From NCBI RefSeq assembly GCF_000374345.1, contig NZ_KB893978.1, positions 47,729-111,728 of the forward strand: 64,000 nt of DNA. The letters are read 5' to 3'. The position numbers and the translations under genes are program-made. Of the stretch, positions 1 through 9,244 are shown piece by piece; position 1 is the stretch's first letter, and the number at the start of each line of letters is the position of its first letter. Source of the stretch: Heyndrickxia acidiproducens DSM 23148. GTDB taxonomy: Bacteria > Bacillota > Bacilli > Bacillales > Bacillaceae_C. Below the pieces are notes generated by a model that ran no database searches, was not told the origin of the DNA, and was given only the letters and a program-made list of their open reading frames with translations.

Positions 1-131
1 GTCCTGCCAATCCTCCAAAGGGATGCGTGTTTCATACAAGGTGCCCATTTGCCCAGGAAATATGCCGGCAGCAGGTTCCGAAACTATTAGGCAAGGAACA
101 CCTGGTTGCCTGCCATTTTCCAATTTCATAA
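1..131 (+). CDS. Peptide ABC transporter ATP-binding protein, C-terminal end (partial)
   Basis: The window opens inside this gene. Reading in frame from base 3, about 42 residues precede a TAA at 129-131. They carry the cysteine-rich tail typical of oligo/dipeptide importer ATPases (OppF/DppF type): a Pro-Pro-Lys-Gly-Cys start, then HTRCPFA, a downstream Cys, and a final VACHFP. The nucleotide-binding domain lies outside the window. It ends 24 bases before the first permease gene on the same strand, so it is probably the ATPase of this peptide import system, acting at the inner face of the membrane. Whether it is the DppD-like or DppF-like subunit cannot be told from the tail. Confidence 0.85.
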   Translation, partial: PANPPKGCVFHTRCPFAQEICRQQVPKLLGKEHLVACHFPIS

Positions 132-155
132 AAGATTGAAGGGAGATACAAAATA

Positions 156-1106
156 ATGTTTCAGTATATACTCCGGCGGATTTTCATTGCCATACCAATC
201 TTGTTTGGTGTTACAATCCTGAATTTTTTTATTATTAATCTCGCTCCCGGCAATCCGGTTGATATGTATGTTAACCCGTCAGCGACAGAAGAGCAGCTCG
301 AAATGACTAAACATGCACTAGGTCTCGACAGGCCGATCTGGGTGCAATATATAAACTGGTTAGGGCAGCTGTTCCAGGGGAATCTGGGATTCTCTTATTC
401 TACCCGTCAACCAGTTACAGAAATTCTTGCCAGCCATATCGGGCCGACTGTTTTGTTAATGGGAATCTCCCTTATTGTAGGTTATCTTATCGCCATCCCA
501 TTGGGAATAATTTGCGCGAGAAGACAAAATTCATGGATTGATTATCTTGTTACCGGATTCTCGTTTTTCGGGATTTCAATTCCCCACTTCTTCTTAGGGT
601 TAGGTGTAATTTATATTTTTGCCACCCAACTTGGATGGTTTCCAACGGGCAGTATGAATACTTTAGGAGGAAACGGCGGACTGGCTGATTCGGTTATGCA
701 CCTTATACTGCCGGTGTCAGTTTTAGCGACAGGCATCGCAGGGAATATGGTCCGGTACGTACGGTCCAGCATGCTGGATGTGTCTGGAAAAGATTTTTTG
801 AGAACTGCAAGAGCAAAGGGATTGAGCCGATTTAAAATTACAAACAAGCATGCACTGAGAAATGCACTGATTCCGATTATTACAATTATTGGTGTTGATA
901 TTCCAATGATCATCGGCGGGGCAATTGTAACGGAACAGGTTTTCCAGTGGCCTGGTCTGGGACTGTTAACCATTCAGTCTATTACATCACGGGATTATTC
1001 AACACTAATGGCAATTAATTTACTGGCAGCTGTTGCGGTCTTACTCTCTAATTTATTGACAGATATACTTTATGCTGTAGCTGATCCGCGTATCAGATAT
1101 GAATAA
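156..1106 (+). CDS. Peptide ABC transporter permease, DppB/OppB family
   Basis: 316 residues, the usual size of a DppB/OppB permease. An N-terminal membrane segment at about residues 9-30 is followed by an external loop and the BPD_transp_1 core (about 95-305) with five more hydrophobic segments. The cytoplasmic EAA-type loop, which docks the ATPase, is visible near residues 220-245 (ARAKGLSRFKI, then ALRNALIPII). AAGGGAGA lies about nine bases before the ATG. It is the second gene of an ATPase-permease-permease-binding protein run, so it forms half of the membrane channel for peptides. Substrate range (di- or oligopeptide) is not readable from sequence. Confidence 0.92.
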   Translation: MFQYILRRIFIAIPILFGVTILNFFIINLAPGNPVDMYVNPSATEEQLEMTKHALGLDRPIWVQYINWLGQLFQGNLGFSYSTRQPVTEILASHIGPTVLLMGISLIVGYLIAIPLGIICARRQNSWIDYLVTGFSFFGISIPHFFLGLGVIYIFATQLGWFPTGSMNTLGGNGGLADSVMHLILPVSVLATGIAGNMVRYVRSSMLDVSGKDFLRTARAKGLSRFKITNKHALRNALIPIITIIGVDIPMIIGGAIVTEQVFQWPGLGLLTIQSITSRDYSTLMAINLLAAVAVLLSNLLTDILYAVADPRIRYE

Positions 1107-1124
1107 GGGAGGAGTTGAAAAATA

Positions 1125-2057
1125 ATGTCGATGAACTTAAATCCAAATAAAAATGTCATCGCAGCAGTTGAAATAAAAGATGAGCATGCAATTTTAGAAG
1201 AGCTTGGCCGTGAAGAAACCTATATACATATGATCATGCGGCGGTTTTTAAAGCATAAGCTTGCCGTGGCCGGGCTAATCGTATTTCTGCTGTTTATTAT
1301 TATGGCATTGTCGGCGCCACTGCTTTCGCCTTACAATCCGAATAAAATTTTTAGCGAATTTGAGGCTACTCCATCTTCCAAGCATATTTTGGGCACTGAT
1401 CAAGTTGGAAGAGATGTCTTGAGCCGGTTGATTTACGGCGCGCGCGTATCGATTGTTGTTGGTATCGGTGCGGTAGCCATTTATGTAGCAGTGGGCGTTA
1501 TTCTCGGGCTTGTCGCCGGTTACTTTGGCAAATGGGTTGATATGATAATCATGAGGTTAACAGACGTATTTATGTCTTTCCCTTATTTTATGGTCATTTT
1601 GGTGCTTGTCAGCATCATTGGCCCAAGCTTATTTAATATCACAACTGTAATTGGTTTATTAGGTTGGCCGGCCATTGCCCGTTTAGTCAGAGGCAGTGTG
1701 CTTTCCATAAAGGAAATGGATTATGTCAAGGCAGGTGTTGCTTTAGGTTACTCTACCCCGAAAATACTGTTTCAACATATTTTGCCTAACGCTTTAGCGC
1801 CTATTTTTGTAAATGCTACATTCGGTGTTGCCTCTGCCATTATTTTGGAAGCTTCTTTAAGTTTCCTTGGTATGGGAGTAAGGCCTCCGGCAGCAAGTTG
1901 GGGAAATATGTTGACGCAAGCCCAGTCAATAACGGTTCTATCTTCGCAACCTTGGTTGTGGATACCACCGGGTCTCATGATTTTATTTGCAGTTTTAGCA
2001 ATTAATTTCATTGGTGACGGCTTGCGTGATGCAGTCGAATCGCAACAAGCAAAATAA
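1125..2057 (+). CDS. Peptide ABC transporter permease, DppC/OppC family
   Basis: 310 residues. A short polar N-terminus leads into the OppC-type N-terminal segment (about 40-65), a periplasm-side stretch with the family hallmark LGTDQVGRDVLSRLIYGAR, and the BPD_transp_1 core (about 100-300). The EAA loop that contacts the ATPase is around residues 205-230. GGGAGGAG lies ten bases upstream of the ATG, and a second in-frame ATG sits two codons in. Only 18 bases separate it from the DppB-like gene; together they make the heterodimeric channel of the peptide importer. Confidence 0.92.
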   Translation: MSMNLNPNKNVIAAVEIKDEHAILEELGREETYIHMIMRRFLKHKLAVAGLIVFLLFIIMALSAPLLSPYNPNKIFSEFEATPSSKHILGTDQVGRDVLSRLIYGARVSIVVGIGAVAIYVAVGVILGLVAGYFGKWVDMIIMRLTDVFMSFPYFMVILVLVSIIGPSLFNITTVIGLLGWPAIARLVRGSVLSIKEMDYVKAGVALGYSTPKILFQHILPNALAPIFVNATFGVASAIILEASLSFLGMGVRPPAASWGNMLTQAQSITVLSSQPWLWIPPGLMILFAVLAINFIGDGLRDAVESQQAK

Positions 2058-2081
2058 AAATAAGGATGTGAAAAAGGTTCT

Positions 2082-3725
2082 ATGAAACAAACAGGGGGAA
2101 AATCGAAAAGAAAAAGCATGATCAGAATGTTGTTTAGTTCATTTACTGCCCTTCTATTGGTGCTTTTGGCTGCGTGCGGGTCTAATTCAAGCACAAGCAG
2201 CAGTGCGAAGGACACCATTTACATGGGCATGGTGAATCCGCCTGCCGGATTTAACCCGATCAATTCTGGTGACATTGCTGCACAGTATGCTGAACGTTTT
2301 ATGTTTGATTCGTTTCTGGACATGGTAGAACCATTAAAATTCCAGGCAAAACTGGCCAGTTCCATTGATACGTCAGACAATCAGATATATACAATTAATC
2401 TGAATCCGGATGCAAAATGGACAGATGGAAAGCCTGTCACAGCCGATGATGTTGTCTTTACATTTAATTTAATTGCAAATCCAAAAACGGAAACGGCTGT
2501 TGGTTCAAATATATCAACGCTTACAGGTGTGGATGCAAACGGCAAGTTGGCCGGCAATGCAACGTCAATCCCGAATTTGAAAAAGGTTGATGACCATACT
2601 GTAACATTCAAGACGAAAAATCCGGTCGATCCAAACTATATTAAAGAAATGATTGGGACGAAGATCATTACCCTTCCAAAGCATGTCCTGGAAGATGTTA
2701 AGCCGGAAGATCTGGCACAAAGCAAATATATGCAAAAGCCGGATGTTACAAACGGCCCTTACAAGTTAGTGAAATACAGCAAGAATACTTATATTGAATA
2801 CAAAGCGAATAATGACTACTATCTTGGCAAACCGAAAACGCAAAAAATGTTCGTAAAAATCATGCAGGCGTCCAATCTGGCTGGTGAACTGGAATCCGGA
2901 AGCATCCAGATGAACGTTTCAGGCGGTATCGGAAACATACCGTTCCAAGATGTTAAAACAGTCAAAAAGCTTGAAAACGTCAAGACAGAAATCCATCCGC
3001 AAATTGGGTTCCAAACGATGCAATACAATACAAAAAAACTACAGGATCCTAAAATTCGCCAAGCACTTGCATATGCGATCAACCGCCAGCAGATTGTCAA
3101 CAAACTCTTAAAAGGCAACGGCGAAATCATTGATGGTCCGTACTCCTCTTTGAACCCTTACCTTGACAAGAGCCTTGATGTCATTAAATATGACCCGGCG
3201 AAAGCAAAACAAATGCTGAAAGATGCGGGTTGGGATTTCAGTAAAGAACTGAACCTGGTTGTACCAATTGGAAATAAGGTTCGTGAACAATCTGCGGATA
3301 TCATTGTTCAAAACTTAAAAGCAATCGGCGTGAAAGTAAAAGAAACAACATATGATTTCCCGACAATTATGCAAAAAGGAAAAGCAGGTGACTTTGATTT
3401 GCTGCTGATCGGATTTACATTTAATCTTGATCCGGATGTGTCGGCATTATACAGCCCGACCGGTACGTATAACTTTATGAAATACAATAATCCGGAAGCT
3501 ACAAAGTTACTTGAGCAAGGTAAGGCAGAGCCTGACAGTGGCAAACGGAAAGAAATCTACAATAAACTGCAAAAAATCTGGCAGGATGATATGCCCGTTT
3601 TGACACTTTACTCTGATAATGAAATTAACGTGGTAAATAAAAATATTGCATACGGAGGCGCATCGGAATACTGGCCTGGAACTGTTGCGAATTTCGAAAA
3701 ATGGGCATTCAAAGGCAGCAAGTAA
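2082..3725 (+). CDS. Peptide ABC transporter substrate-binding lipoprotein (SBP family 5)
   Basis: 547 residues, exported and lipid-anchored. The N-terminus is a lipoprotein signal: basic residues, a hydrophobic stretch and a lipobox ending LLAAC with the modified cysteine at residue 32. The rest is an SBP_bac_5 (DppA/OppA) fold, with typical features such as DAKWTDGKPVTADDVVFTF near residue 110 and KWKWQD-like C-terminal segments (KIWQDDMPVLTLY). It captures peptides outside the cell and delivers them to the two permeases encoded just upstream. It is the last gene of the run, and a hairpin terminator follows about 35 bases after the stop. Confidence 0.92.
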   Translation: MKQTGGKSKRKSMIRMLFSSFTALLLVLLAACGSNSSTSSSAKDTIYMGMVNPPAGFNPINSGDIAAQYAERFMFDSFLDMVEPLKFQAKLASSIDTSDNQIYTINLNPDAKWTDGKPVTADDVVFTFNLIANPKTETAVGSNISTLTGVDANGKLAGNATSIPNLKKVDDHTVTFKTKNPVDPNYIKEMIGTKIITLPKHVLEDVKPEDLAQSKYMQKPDVTNGPYKLVKYSKNTYIEYKANNDYYLGKPKTQKMFVKIMQASNLAGELESGSIQMNVSGGIGNIPFQDVKTVKKLENVKTEIHPQIGFQTMQYNTKKLQDPKIRQALAYAINRQQIVNKLLKGNGEIIDGPYSSLNPYLDKSLDVIKYDPAKAKQMLKDAGWDFSKELNLVVPIGNKVREQSADIIVQNLKAIGVKVKETTYDFPTIMQKGKAGDFDLLLIGFTFNLDPDVSALYSPTGTYNFMKYNNPEATKLLEQGKAEPDSGKRKEIYNKLQKIWQDDMPVLTLYSDNEINVVNKNIAYGGASEYWPGTVANFEKWAFKGSK

Positions 3726-3758
3726 ACAAGCCCAAGATGAAAGTTTCAGTGAATTTGC

Positions 3759-3800
3759 CTAAACAGCCGTAATAAACGGCTGTTTAGACACTATTTTATT
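3759..3800 (+). terminator. Rho-independent terminator of the peptide importer operon
   Basis: A perfect 12-bp stem (CTAAACAGCCGT paired with ACGGCTGTTTAG, loop AATAA) is followed by a T-rich stretch. It lies directly after the binding-protein gene and before the M20 peptidase gene. Confidence 0.75.
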
Positions 3801-3844
3801 ACATTTCGTTTGCCGTAAACCATGATCAATTCAGGAGGAGTAAT

Positions 3845-5227
3845 ATGCAATCGTACATAGATAAAACGGATAAAAAACAGATAGAGGATTTAGCAAATGA
3901 ATCATTGCCAATACTTTATGATTATTTACGACTGCCCTCGATTTCTGCCCAGCATATGAAAATAACGGAAACAGTTAAATATGTGGAACGTATGCTGCTA
4001 GATTTGGGGGGGAAAGTAAAAATTTTAGATGATCTCGGCGGTAATCCTGTTGTCTATGCGTGTTTTGCCGCGGCCAGCAGTGGTGACACCGGTTCACAAA
4101 AGACATTGCTTTTCTATAATCATTACGATGTTCAGCCGCCGGATCCGCTTGATGAATGGGAATCGGAACCGTTTGAACCAGTACTTAAGGACGGCATCTT
4201 ATATGCGAGAGGAACGGCAGACAATAAGGGTTCCCTCCTCCAGCGCCTGGTAGCCATAAAATACCTGCAAGAAAACGGCGGGCTGCCGTGTACGGTGAAA
4301 TTTTTAATAGAAGGAGAAGAAGAAAGCGGCAGCCGGCATCTTGAACCTTATCTCCGGAAATACAAAGAATTGTTTCAGGCAGATGCCTGCATTTGGGAAT
4401 TTGGAAGTTTAGATGATAAAGAGAGGGTACAGCTCTATGCGGGGATAAAGGGATCCGCTTATTTTGAATTATCAACAAAAAGCGCAGCCATTGATATCCA
4501 CTCATCGCTTGCTGCATGCATTGACAATCCTGCTTGGCGGTTGGTACAGGCGCTCGCTTCTATGAAAAATCAGCAAAATGATATATTGGTTGACGGCTTT
4601 TTTGACGAAATTAAGGAGCCGGATGAAAAAACGAGAAAGTTAGTTAAAGAACTGCCATTTGACAAGGAAGCGTTTCGTGATCTGTTTGGATTAACACGCC
4701 CATTGATTACAGAAGCGAGGGGAGAAGACCCCAGGGAAGCGCTAATGTTTCATCCGACAATGACCATTTGCGGAATGGTCAGCGGTTATATCGGCGAGGG
4801 CTCAAAAACAGTTTTGCCAAAAGAAGCAAAAGTAAAAGTAGACTGCAGAATGGTGCCCGGCCAGACAGGGGAATATTTGCACCGCTGTATTAAGCGCCAT
4901 CTTGAGCGTCATGGTTTTTCGGATATTAAGGTCGATTTGATCGATGCCCAAAGAGCTTACCGTTCCAATATAAACCATCCGTTTGTCCAGCTTGTAAAAA
5001 CAACCGCGGAAGAAGCCTACAGGACAAAAGCTGTACTATATCCGAATTCGGAGGGGACAGGGCCAATGTACATCTTTAATCGATATCTATCCCTCCCGAT
5101 TGTCAGCACAGGTGTAGGTTGGGCACAATCAAAAGCGCATGCGCCAAATGAATCAATTCGGATCAAAGATTACATTGATGGTACTGTTCATATGGTTTGT
5201 TTATTGCAGGCACTTCCTGAAATTTAA
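3845..5227 (+). CDS. M20-family dipeptidase/metallopeptidase
   Basis: 460 residues, the usual length of the M20 dipeptidase branch. The metal-binding signature is present: NHYDVQPPDP with His93 and Asp95, the bridging Asp126 in ARGTADNKG, and the catalytic EGEEESGS acid cluster near residue 160. A dimerisation (lid) domain lies between about 205 and 365. No signal peptide is seen, so it should be cytosolic. An excellent AGGAGGAG site precedes the ATG. Lying just behind a peptide importer, it most likely hydrolyses imported dipeptides, with a separate transcript because a terminator lies between them. An N-acyl amino acid hydrolase role is the alternative. Confidence 0.88.
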   Translation: MQSYIDKTDKKQIEDLANESLPILYDYLRLPSISAQHMKITETVKYVERMLLDLGGKVKILDDLGGNPVVYACFAAASSGDTGSQKTLLFYNHYDVQPPDPLDEWESEPFEPVLKDGILYARGTADNKGSLLQRLVAIKYLQENGGLPCTVKFLIEGEEESGSRHLEPYLRKYKELFQADACIWEFGSLDDKERVQLYAGIKGSAYFELSTKSAAIDIHSSLAACIDNPAWRLVQALASMKNQQNDILVDGFFDEIKEPDEKTRKLVKELPFDKEAFRDLFGLTRPLITEARGEDPREALMFHPTMTICGMVSGYIGEGSKTVLPKEAKVKVDCRMVPGQTGEYLHRCIKRHLERHGFSDIKVDLIDAQRAYRSNINHPFVQLVKTTAEEAYRTKAVLYPNSEGTGPMYIFNRYLSLPIVSTGVGWAQSKAHAPNESIRIKDYIDGTVHMVCLLQALPEI

Positions 5228-5674
5228 ATTATAAAGAAATTAAAATGAGCTTATGTTTTACATCAAGACTAAGCATCAATTTACGTGATTACTACTTTTT
5301 ACAGCAGGCAACTGAGTAGATTTATTAATTAAGTTCATTTTATAGAGCAGGTGAGGTGTATTTGGTATAGCATAAGAAATACCAAAAATAATTAGTGAGA
5401 AGAGTACAGTATAATAAGCGGAAAGGTTTGAGAAAGGGCTGAATTAAGATTTTGTACCAAATAAGTCCAGGTGTGAATTATGCTATCGCGGATACTGACT
5501 GAGCAAGCTAAATGTTGAGAAAAACAGACCGCCACCAGATAAACTGCTGATGGCGGTTTTTTAATGGGAAATCTGTGGCCTTATCAAAAGATACATATTA
5601 CGCAGATTGAAAACAATTGTATTTCATCCCATGCTGATTTTACAAACAATATCTGCTAAAATAAAACTACTACG
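5228..5674 (+). other. Intergenic region with a possible short transcript
   Basis: About 450 bases without a convincing gene. It holds an 8-bp hairpin (TTTGGTAT/ATACCAAA, 5361-5386), a TATAAT hexamer at 5410-5415 with no good -35, and a terminator at 5528-5563. A 12-codon ORF at about 5480-5518 has a mediocre ribosome site. The stretch could be the long 3' end of the M20 mRNA or a separate small RNA of about 140 bases; no known RNA family was recognised. Confidence 0.35.
5528..5563 (+). terminator. Rho-independent terminator
   Basis: An 11-bp stem (ACCGCCACCAG with CTGATGGCGGT, one mismatch) with a run of six T. It ends whatever transcript crosses 5228-5527 and isolates minJ from upstream transcription. 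Confidence 0.8.
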
Positions 5675-5701
5675 ATGTACGTGCAGGGGATGGTGTTTGA
5701 T

Positions 5702-6901
5702 TTGGAACAGGTTTGGCTTAATGAAGCATTTAAGGCGATAGGCAGGTTTTTGATGCACCCGGTACTTTATTATTCTGTCATTCTCGCGATTGCGGTGGGC
5801 GCCGCACGAGTGAAACGGGAAAGGCATGATTTCCACACCAGGATTTACAACAGTTTTTTGGAACTTCGGTTTTTATTCCCGATTGGGCTTTTGGCCGGGC
5901 TGATTCTGTCCGCGATTTCGATTGCCGGCGGATATGCTGTCTCATTGCCGCTGCTTGGCACTGTTGCTGCGCTCACCATTCTTTTTTCTATTGCCGGGCA
6001 GTTTCGCTTTTTGTCCCCGGCATTTACAATGGGCATCACAGTGATCGTATTTTTTGCTGTTAAATTGCTGCCTGTTAAGCTTCCGGACTGGGTCGAAGGA
6101 TATATGCAAAGTACGACTTTTCATATGCTGGCCGGTTTTTCGGTTCTCACCGGGCTATTTATGATTGCTGAAGGCTGGTTCATGCACAAAAGCGGCTCTC
6201 AAAAGAACTCGCCAAAGCTGCGGAAAAGCCGGCGCGGGTTAACGGTGGGCGCATTTCCGGCAAAACGGCTGTGGCTGGTGCCTTTTATGTGTTTTTTGCC
6301 GGCTGGCCCGATTTCGGCGTCTGTTTCATGGTGGCCGGCAGTTGATTGGGGCGGCCATACTTTTTCGCTCATTTTGATCCCGTTTCTGCTCGGTTTCCAG
6401 CATCAAATTCAAAGTACATTACCTGCGGAGGCGGTTAAGCGGCTTGGCGGCCAGGTGATCTGGGCCGGGATGCTTACAACCCTGATCGGAGCTGGCGGAT
6501 TATGGATTTCTTATCTGTCTTTGGCGGCAGCCGTTTTTGCTATTCTGGCGAGAGGATGGATCTCAATCCGCCACCGCATCAGCGAAAATGCGGCACCTTA
6601 TTATTTCACCCGGCAAAATGACGGCATCATGATTCTCAGTGTCATTCCCGGCTCCAAGGCGGATAAGATGGGGCTCAATACCGGAGAAATCATCCACAAA
6701 TGTAACGGACAAGCAGTACATAACATGGATGAATTTTATAAAGCCCTGCAAAGAAGCCCTGCCTACTGCAAACTGGAAGTGATTGATGTGAACGGGGAAA
6801 TCAGATTTGCCCAGGGTGCGCTCTATGAAGGTGATCATTATGAACTCGGCATCTTAACGGTGGAAGATAAAACGGAATGGCAGCCGGATCAGGCGCTATA
6901 A
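5702..6901 (+). CDS. minJ: Cell-division topological determinant MinJ (membrane protein with C-terminal PDZ domain)
   Basis: About 399 residues from the TTG at 5702, close to the B. subtilis MinJ length. In-frame ATGs at 5675 and 5690 exist, but CAGGGGATGG sits 8-9 bases before the TTG and not before either ATG. Several hydrophobic membrane segments fill roughly the first 290 residues. A PDZ domain follows (about 300-385) with the peptide-groove segment and VIPGSKADKMGLNTGEII. In B. subtilis MinJ (YvjD) bridges DivIVA and MinD at division sites and poles. It is followed by two hairpins and stands as a single-gene unit. The family call rests on domain order and on recall, not on an alignment. 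Confidence 0.78.
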   Translation: MEQVWLNEAFKAIGRFLMHPVLYYSVILAIAVGAARVKRERHDFHTRIYNSFLELRFLFPIGLLAGLILSAISIAGGYAVSLPLLGTVAALTILFSIAGQFRFLSPAFTMGITVIVFFAVKLLPVKLPDWVEGYMQSTTFHMLAGFSVLTGLFMIAEGWFMHKSGSQKNSPKLRKSRRGLTVGAFPAKRLWLVPFMCFLPAGPISASVSWWPAVDWGGHTFSLILIPFLLGFQHQIQSTLPAEAVKRLGGQVIWAGMLTTLIGAGGLWISYLSLAAAVFAILARGWISIRHRISENAAPYYFTRQNDGIMILSVIPGSKADKMGLNTGEIIHKCNGQAVHNMDEFYKALQRSPAYCKLEVIDVNGEIRFAQGALYEGDHYELGILTVEDKTEWQPDQAL

Positions 6902-6915
6902 TTTATACAAACGGG

Positions 6916-6945
6916 GATCTTTTTAGAGAAAAGATCTCTTTTTTA
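6916..6945 (+). terminator. Terminator after minJ
   Basis: An 8-bp stem GATCTTTT/AAAAGATC with loop TTAGAG-like sequence and a following T run, about 15 bases after the minJ stop. Confidence 0.65.
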
Positions 6946-6950
6946 CTAAA

Positions 6951-6997
6951 ATTGCTGGGAGGCCGGTCATAATCATCAGCCTCCTGGCAATTTTTTG
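6951..6997 (+). terminator. Second hairpin terminator after minJ
   Basis: A 13-bp imperfect stem (ATTGCTGGGAGGC with GCCTCCTGGCAAT, two mismatches) followed by TTTTTT. It acts in tandem with the hairpin just upstream. The following 220 bases up to 7214 hold no gene that I can see. Confidence 0.7.
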
Positions 6998-7214
6998 TAT
7001 AAAAGGTATTCAAAAAATTCAGATATTATTACAGCGATACGATTTCCCATATATTATTTATACAATGTGATGCCTTGGGACTCGTCAAACAAACGGTCAT
7101 TCTTTGATTTGGCGTATGATACGTATTTGCTAAAAAGATAATTTTCCTTCCCTTTTGCAGAAAAGCCCACCATTTAATCGCTTACAAAACATTGAGGAAA
7201 TGTTCAAAAATTAA

Positions 7215-7243
7215 TTGACAGTAATTCTCAATTACAATATAAT
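7215..7243 (+). promoter_or_regulatory. Sigma-A promoter of the yclNOPQ operon
   Basis: Perfect hexamers TTGACA (7215-7220) and TATAAT (7238-7243) with a 17-base spacer, about 100 bases before yclN. A Fur-type operator begins 7 bases downstream, so the start of transcription lies at or inside the operator. Confidence 0.85.
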
Positions 7244-7250
7244 TAAGTTG

Positions 7251-7272
7251 TTAATGATAATCATAATCAATT
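7251..7272 (+). promoter_or_regulatory. Fur box (iron-repression operator)
   Basis: The stretch centred on AATGATAATCATAATCAATT resembles the Bacillus Fur site (7-1-7 arrays of TGATAATNATTATCA). It overlaps the expected transcription start of the iron importer operon, so iron-loaded Fur should block transcription there. In B. subtilis yclNOPQ is a Fur target. Confidence 0.8.
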
Positions 7273-7350
7273 ACATAGATCGATGGATTTGGAGGGGGAT
7301 ATAGAGAAAACCAATTCCAAACGATACGGGTTAGAAGATGGGTGGATAAA

Positions 7351-8301
7351 ATGAGAAAGAGATATTTGCTGCCTTTGCTCATCGTGCTCTCAGTTGTTTC
7401 CGTTTTTATCGGTGTGGAAGAGATTAAACCTGGCGATATTTTTCATTTAACCCGGGAACAAGTTGAGATTCTGCTCATTAGCCGGCTGCCGCGTTTAATC
7501 AGCATCATTACAGCGGGAATCGGTATGAGCATTTGCGGTTTGATTATGCAGCAGCTGACACGGAATAAATTTGTGTCACCGACAACTGCGGGAACAATGG
7601 ACTGCGCAAGACTTGGAATCTTGGTTTCTATCATTGTGTTCTCTTCAGCAAGCATGATTGTAAAAATGGGGGTTGCTTTTTGTTTCGCCCTTGCCGGAAC
7701 ATTGGTTTTTATGAAAATCTTGAGCCGGATCAAATGGAATGATACGATTTTCATCCCGCTTGTCGGCATTATGTTCGGCAATATTATTGGTTCAGTCTCC
7801 ACCTTTTTTGCCTATAAATACGATCTGATTCAGAGTTTATCATCATGGTTGCAGGGTGACTTTTCAGGGATATTAAAAGGCAGGTACGAGATGATGTATA
7901 TGACAGTTCCTGCCGTGCTGATTGCGTATCTGTTTGCCAACCAATTTACGGTTGCCGGGATGGGCGAGGATTTTGCTAAAAATTTAGGGCTCAAATACAA
8001 GCAGGCTGTGAATATTGGGCTGATTCTTGTCGCATTAATCACATCGGCGGTCGTTCTCACAATCGGCAGCATCCCTTTTCTGGGGCTGATCATTCCAAAT
8101 ATTGTCTCCATTTACCGTGGCGACCACATTAAAAAAAGCATTACGGTCACAGCTCTGCTCGGTGCGGATTTCCTGCTGTTCTGCGATATTCTTGGACGTG
8201 TGGTCATCTATCCGTATGAAGTACCGATCAGCTTAACCGTCGGCATCATCGGCAGTGCCATCTTTGTATACCTGCTGCTAAGGGGGCGGTCATATGCGTA
8301 A
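7351..8301 (+). CDS. yclN: Petrobactin-type siderophore ABC importer, permease YclN
   Basis: 316 residues from ATG 7351, chosen over an in-frame GTG at 7342 because GGGTGG sits five bases upstream of the ATG. It is a FecCD-family permease with about nine to ten membrane segments. Features closely recalled from B. subtilis YclN include GLIMQQLTRNKFVSPTTAGT near residue 65 and SWLQGDFSG near 165. It forms one half of the channel importing ferric petrobactin or a related catecholate. The reading frame overlaps yclO by eight bases, implying translational coupling. A Fur box and a strong promoter precede it. Confidence 0.9.
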   Translation: MRKRYLLPLLIVLSVVSVFIGVEEIKPGDIFHLTREQVEILLISRLPRLISIITAGIGMSICGLIMQQLTRNKFVSPTTAGTMDCARLGILVSIIVFSSASMIVKMGVAFCFALAGTLVFMKILSRIKWNDTIFIPLVGIMFGNIIGSVSTFFAYKYDLIQSLSSWLQGDFSGILKGRYEMMYMTVPAVLIAYLFANQFTVAGMGEDFAKNLGLKYKQAVNIGLILVALITSAVVLTIGSIPFLGLIIPNIVSIYRGDHIKKSITVTALLGADFLLFCDILGRVVIYPYEVPISLTVGIIGSAIFVYLLLRGRSYA

Positions 8302-9244
8302 CCGGATAAAGTTGCTGGCGCTTCTGCTGGCCGCAGCCCTGCTCATTGCCGGCTATATCTGGATCGGTTCATACAATGATTGGAATTATATTATCCCGTC
8401 GCGGAGCAGAAAAATTTTTGCGATTATTTTAACAGGGAGTGCCATTGCGTTTTCAAGCTTGATTTTTCAAACGATCACCCAAAATCGGATCTTAACGCCA
8501 AGTGTGCTCGGCCTTGACTCGCTGTATATGCTGATTCAAACGGTAGTTGTCTTTCTGTTCGGCGCCAAAACGCTCACGATAGTGCAAAGCAATCTTAATT
8601 TTGCCGTCTCGCTTGGTGTAATGATTCTGTTTTCGGCTGTCCTCTTCCATTTAATTTTGCGGAAAGGGAAGCAAAACTTGTATTTTTTGCTGTTGATCGG
8701 GATGATTTTCGGAACATTATTCGGGAGCTTTTCTTCTTTTATGCAAATGCTGATTGATCCGAATGAATTTCTCATCTTGCAGGATAAAATGTTTGCCAGT
8801 TTTAACAATGTGAATGTGAATCTGCTCTGGGCGTCGTTTGCGCTCACCGTTGCAGCAGGACTGTATTATATGCGGTTTGCACGCTATATGGATGTAATGC
8901 TGCTTGGCAGGGACCAGGCTATGAACCTGGGCGTCGATTATGACCGCATTGTAAAACACTTGCTGCTGATCGTTGTCATCCTCATCTCAACGGCTACTGC
9001 ACTGGTCGGTCCGGTGACATTTCTCGGGCTGCTTGTCGTCAATGTAGCTTATCAATTTTTCGATACATACCGGCATAAGATTCTGATACCGGGCGCCATG
9101 TTAATCAGCATCATTGCTTTAACGGGCGGGCAGCTGCTTTCGGAAAGAGTTTTTGAGTTTTCGGCGCCGTTAAGCGTCATTATCAATTTTGTTGGCGGCA
9201 TCTATTTTATCTATCTTTTATTAAAGGAGAGTCGGGCATGGTAA
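8294..9244 (+). CDS. yclO: Petrobactin-type siderophore ABC importer, permease YclO
   Basis: 316 residues, the second FecCD permease. Hydrophobic helices run throughout; TVVVFL- and FGSFSSFMQMLIDP-like segments and the C-terminal LGPVTFLGLL-type coupling region (here LVGPVTFLGLLVVN, about 240) are typical of the family. AGGGGGCGG precedes the ATG, inside the end of yclN, and the last codons overlap yclP by seven bases. With YclN it makes the heterodimeric membrane part of the iron-siderophore importer. Confidence 0.9.
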   Translation: MRNRIKLLALLLAAALLIAGYIWIGSYNDWNYIIPSRSRKIFAIILTGSAIAFSSLIFQTITQNRILTPSVLGLDSLYMLIQTVVVFLFGAKTLTIVQSNLNFAVSLGVMILFSAVLFHLILRKGKQNLYFLLLIGMIFGTLFGSFSSFMQMLIDPNEFLILQDKMFASFNNVNVNLLWASFALTVAAGLYYMRFARYMDVMLLGRDQAMNLGVDYDRIVKHLLLIVVILISTATALVGPVTFLGLLVVNVAYQFFDTYRHKILIPGAMLISIIALTGGQLLSERVFEFSAPLSVIINFVGGIYFIYLLLKESRAW

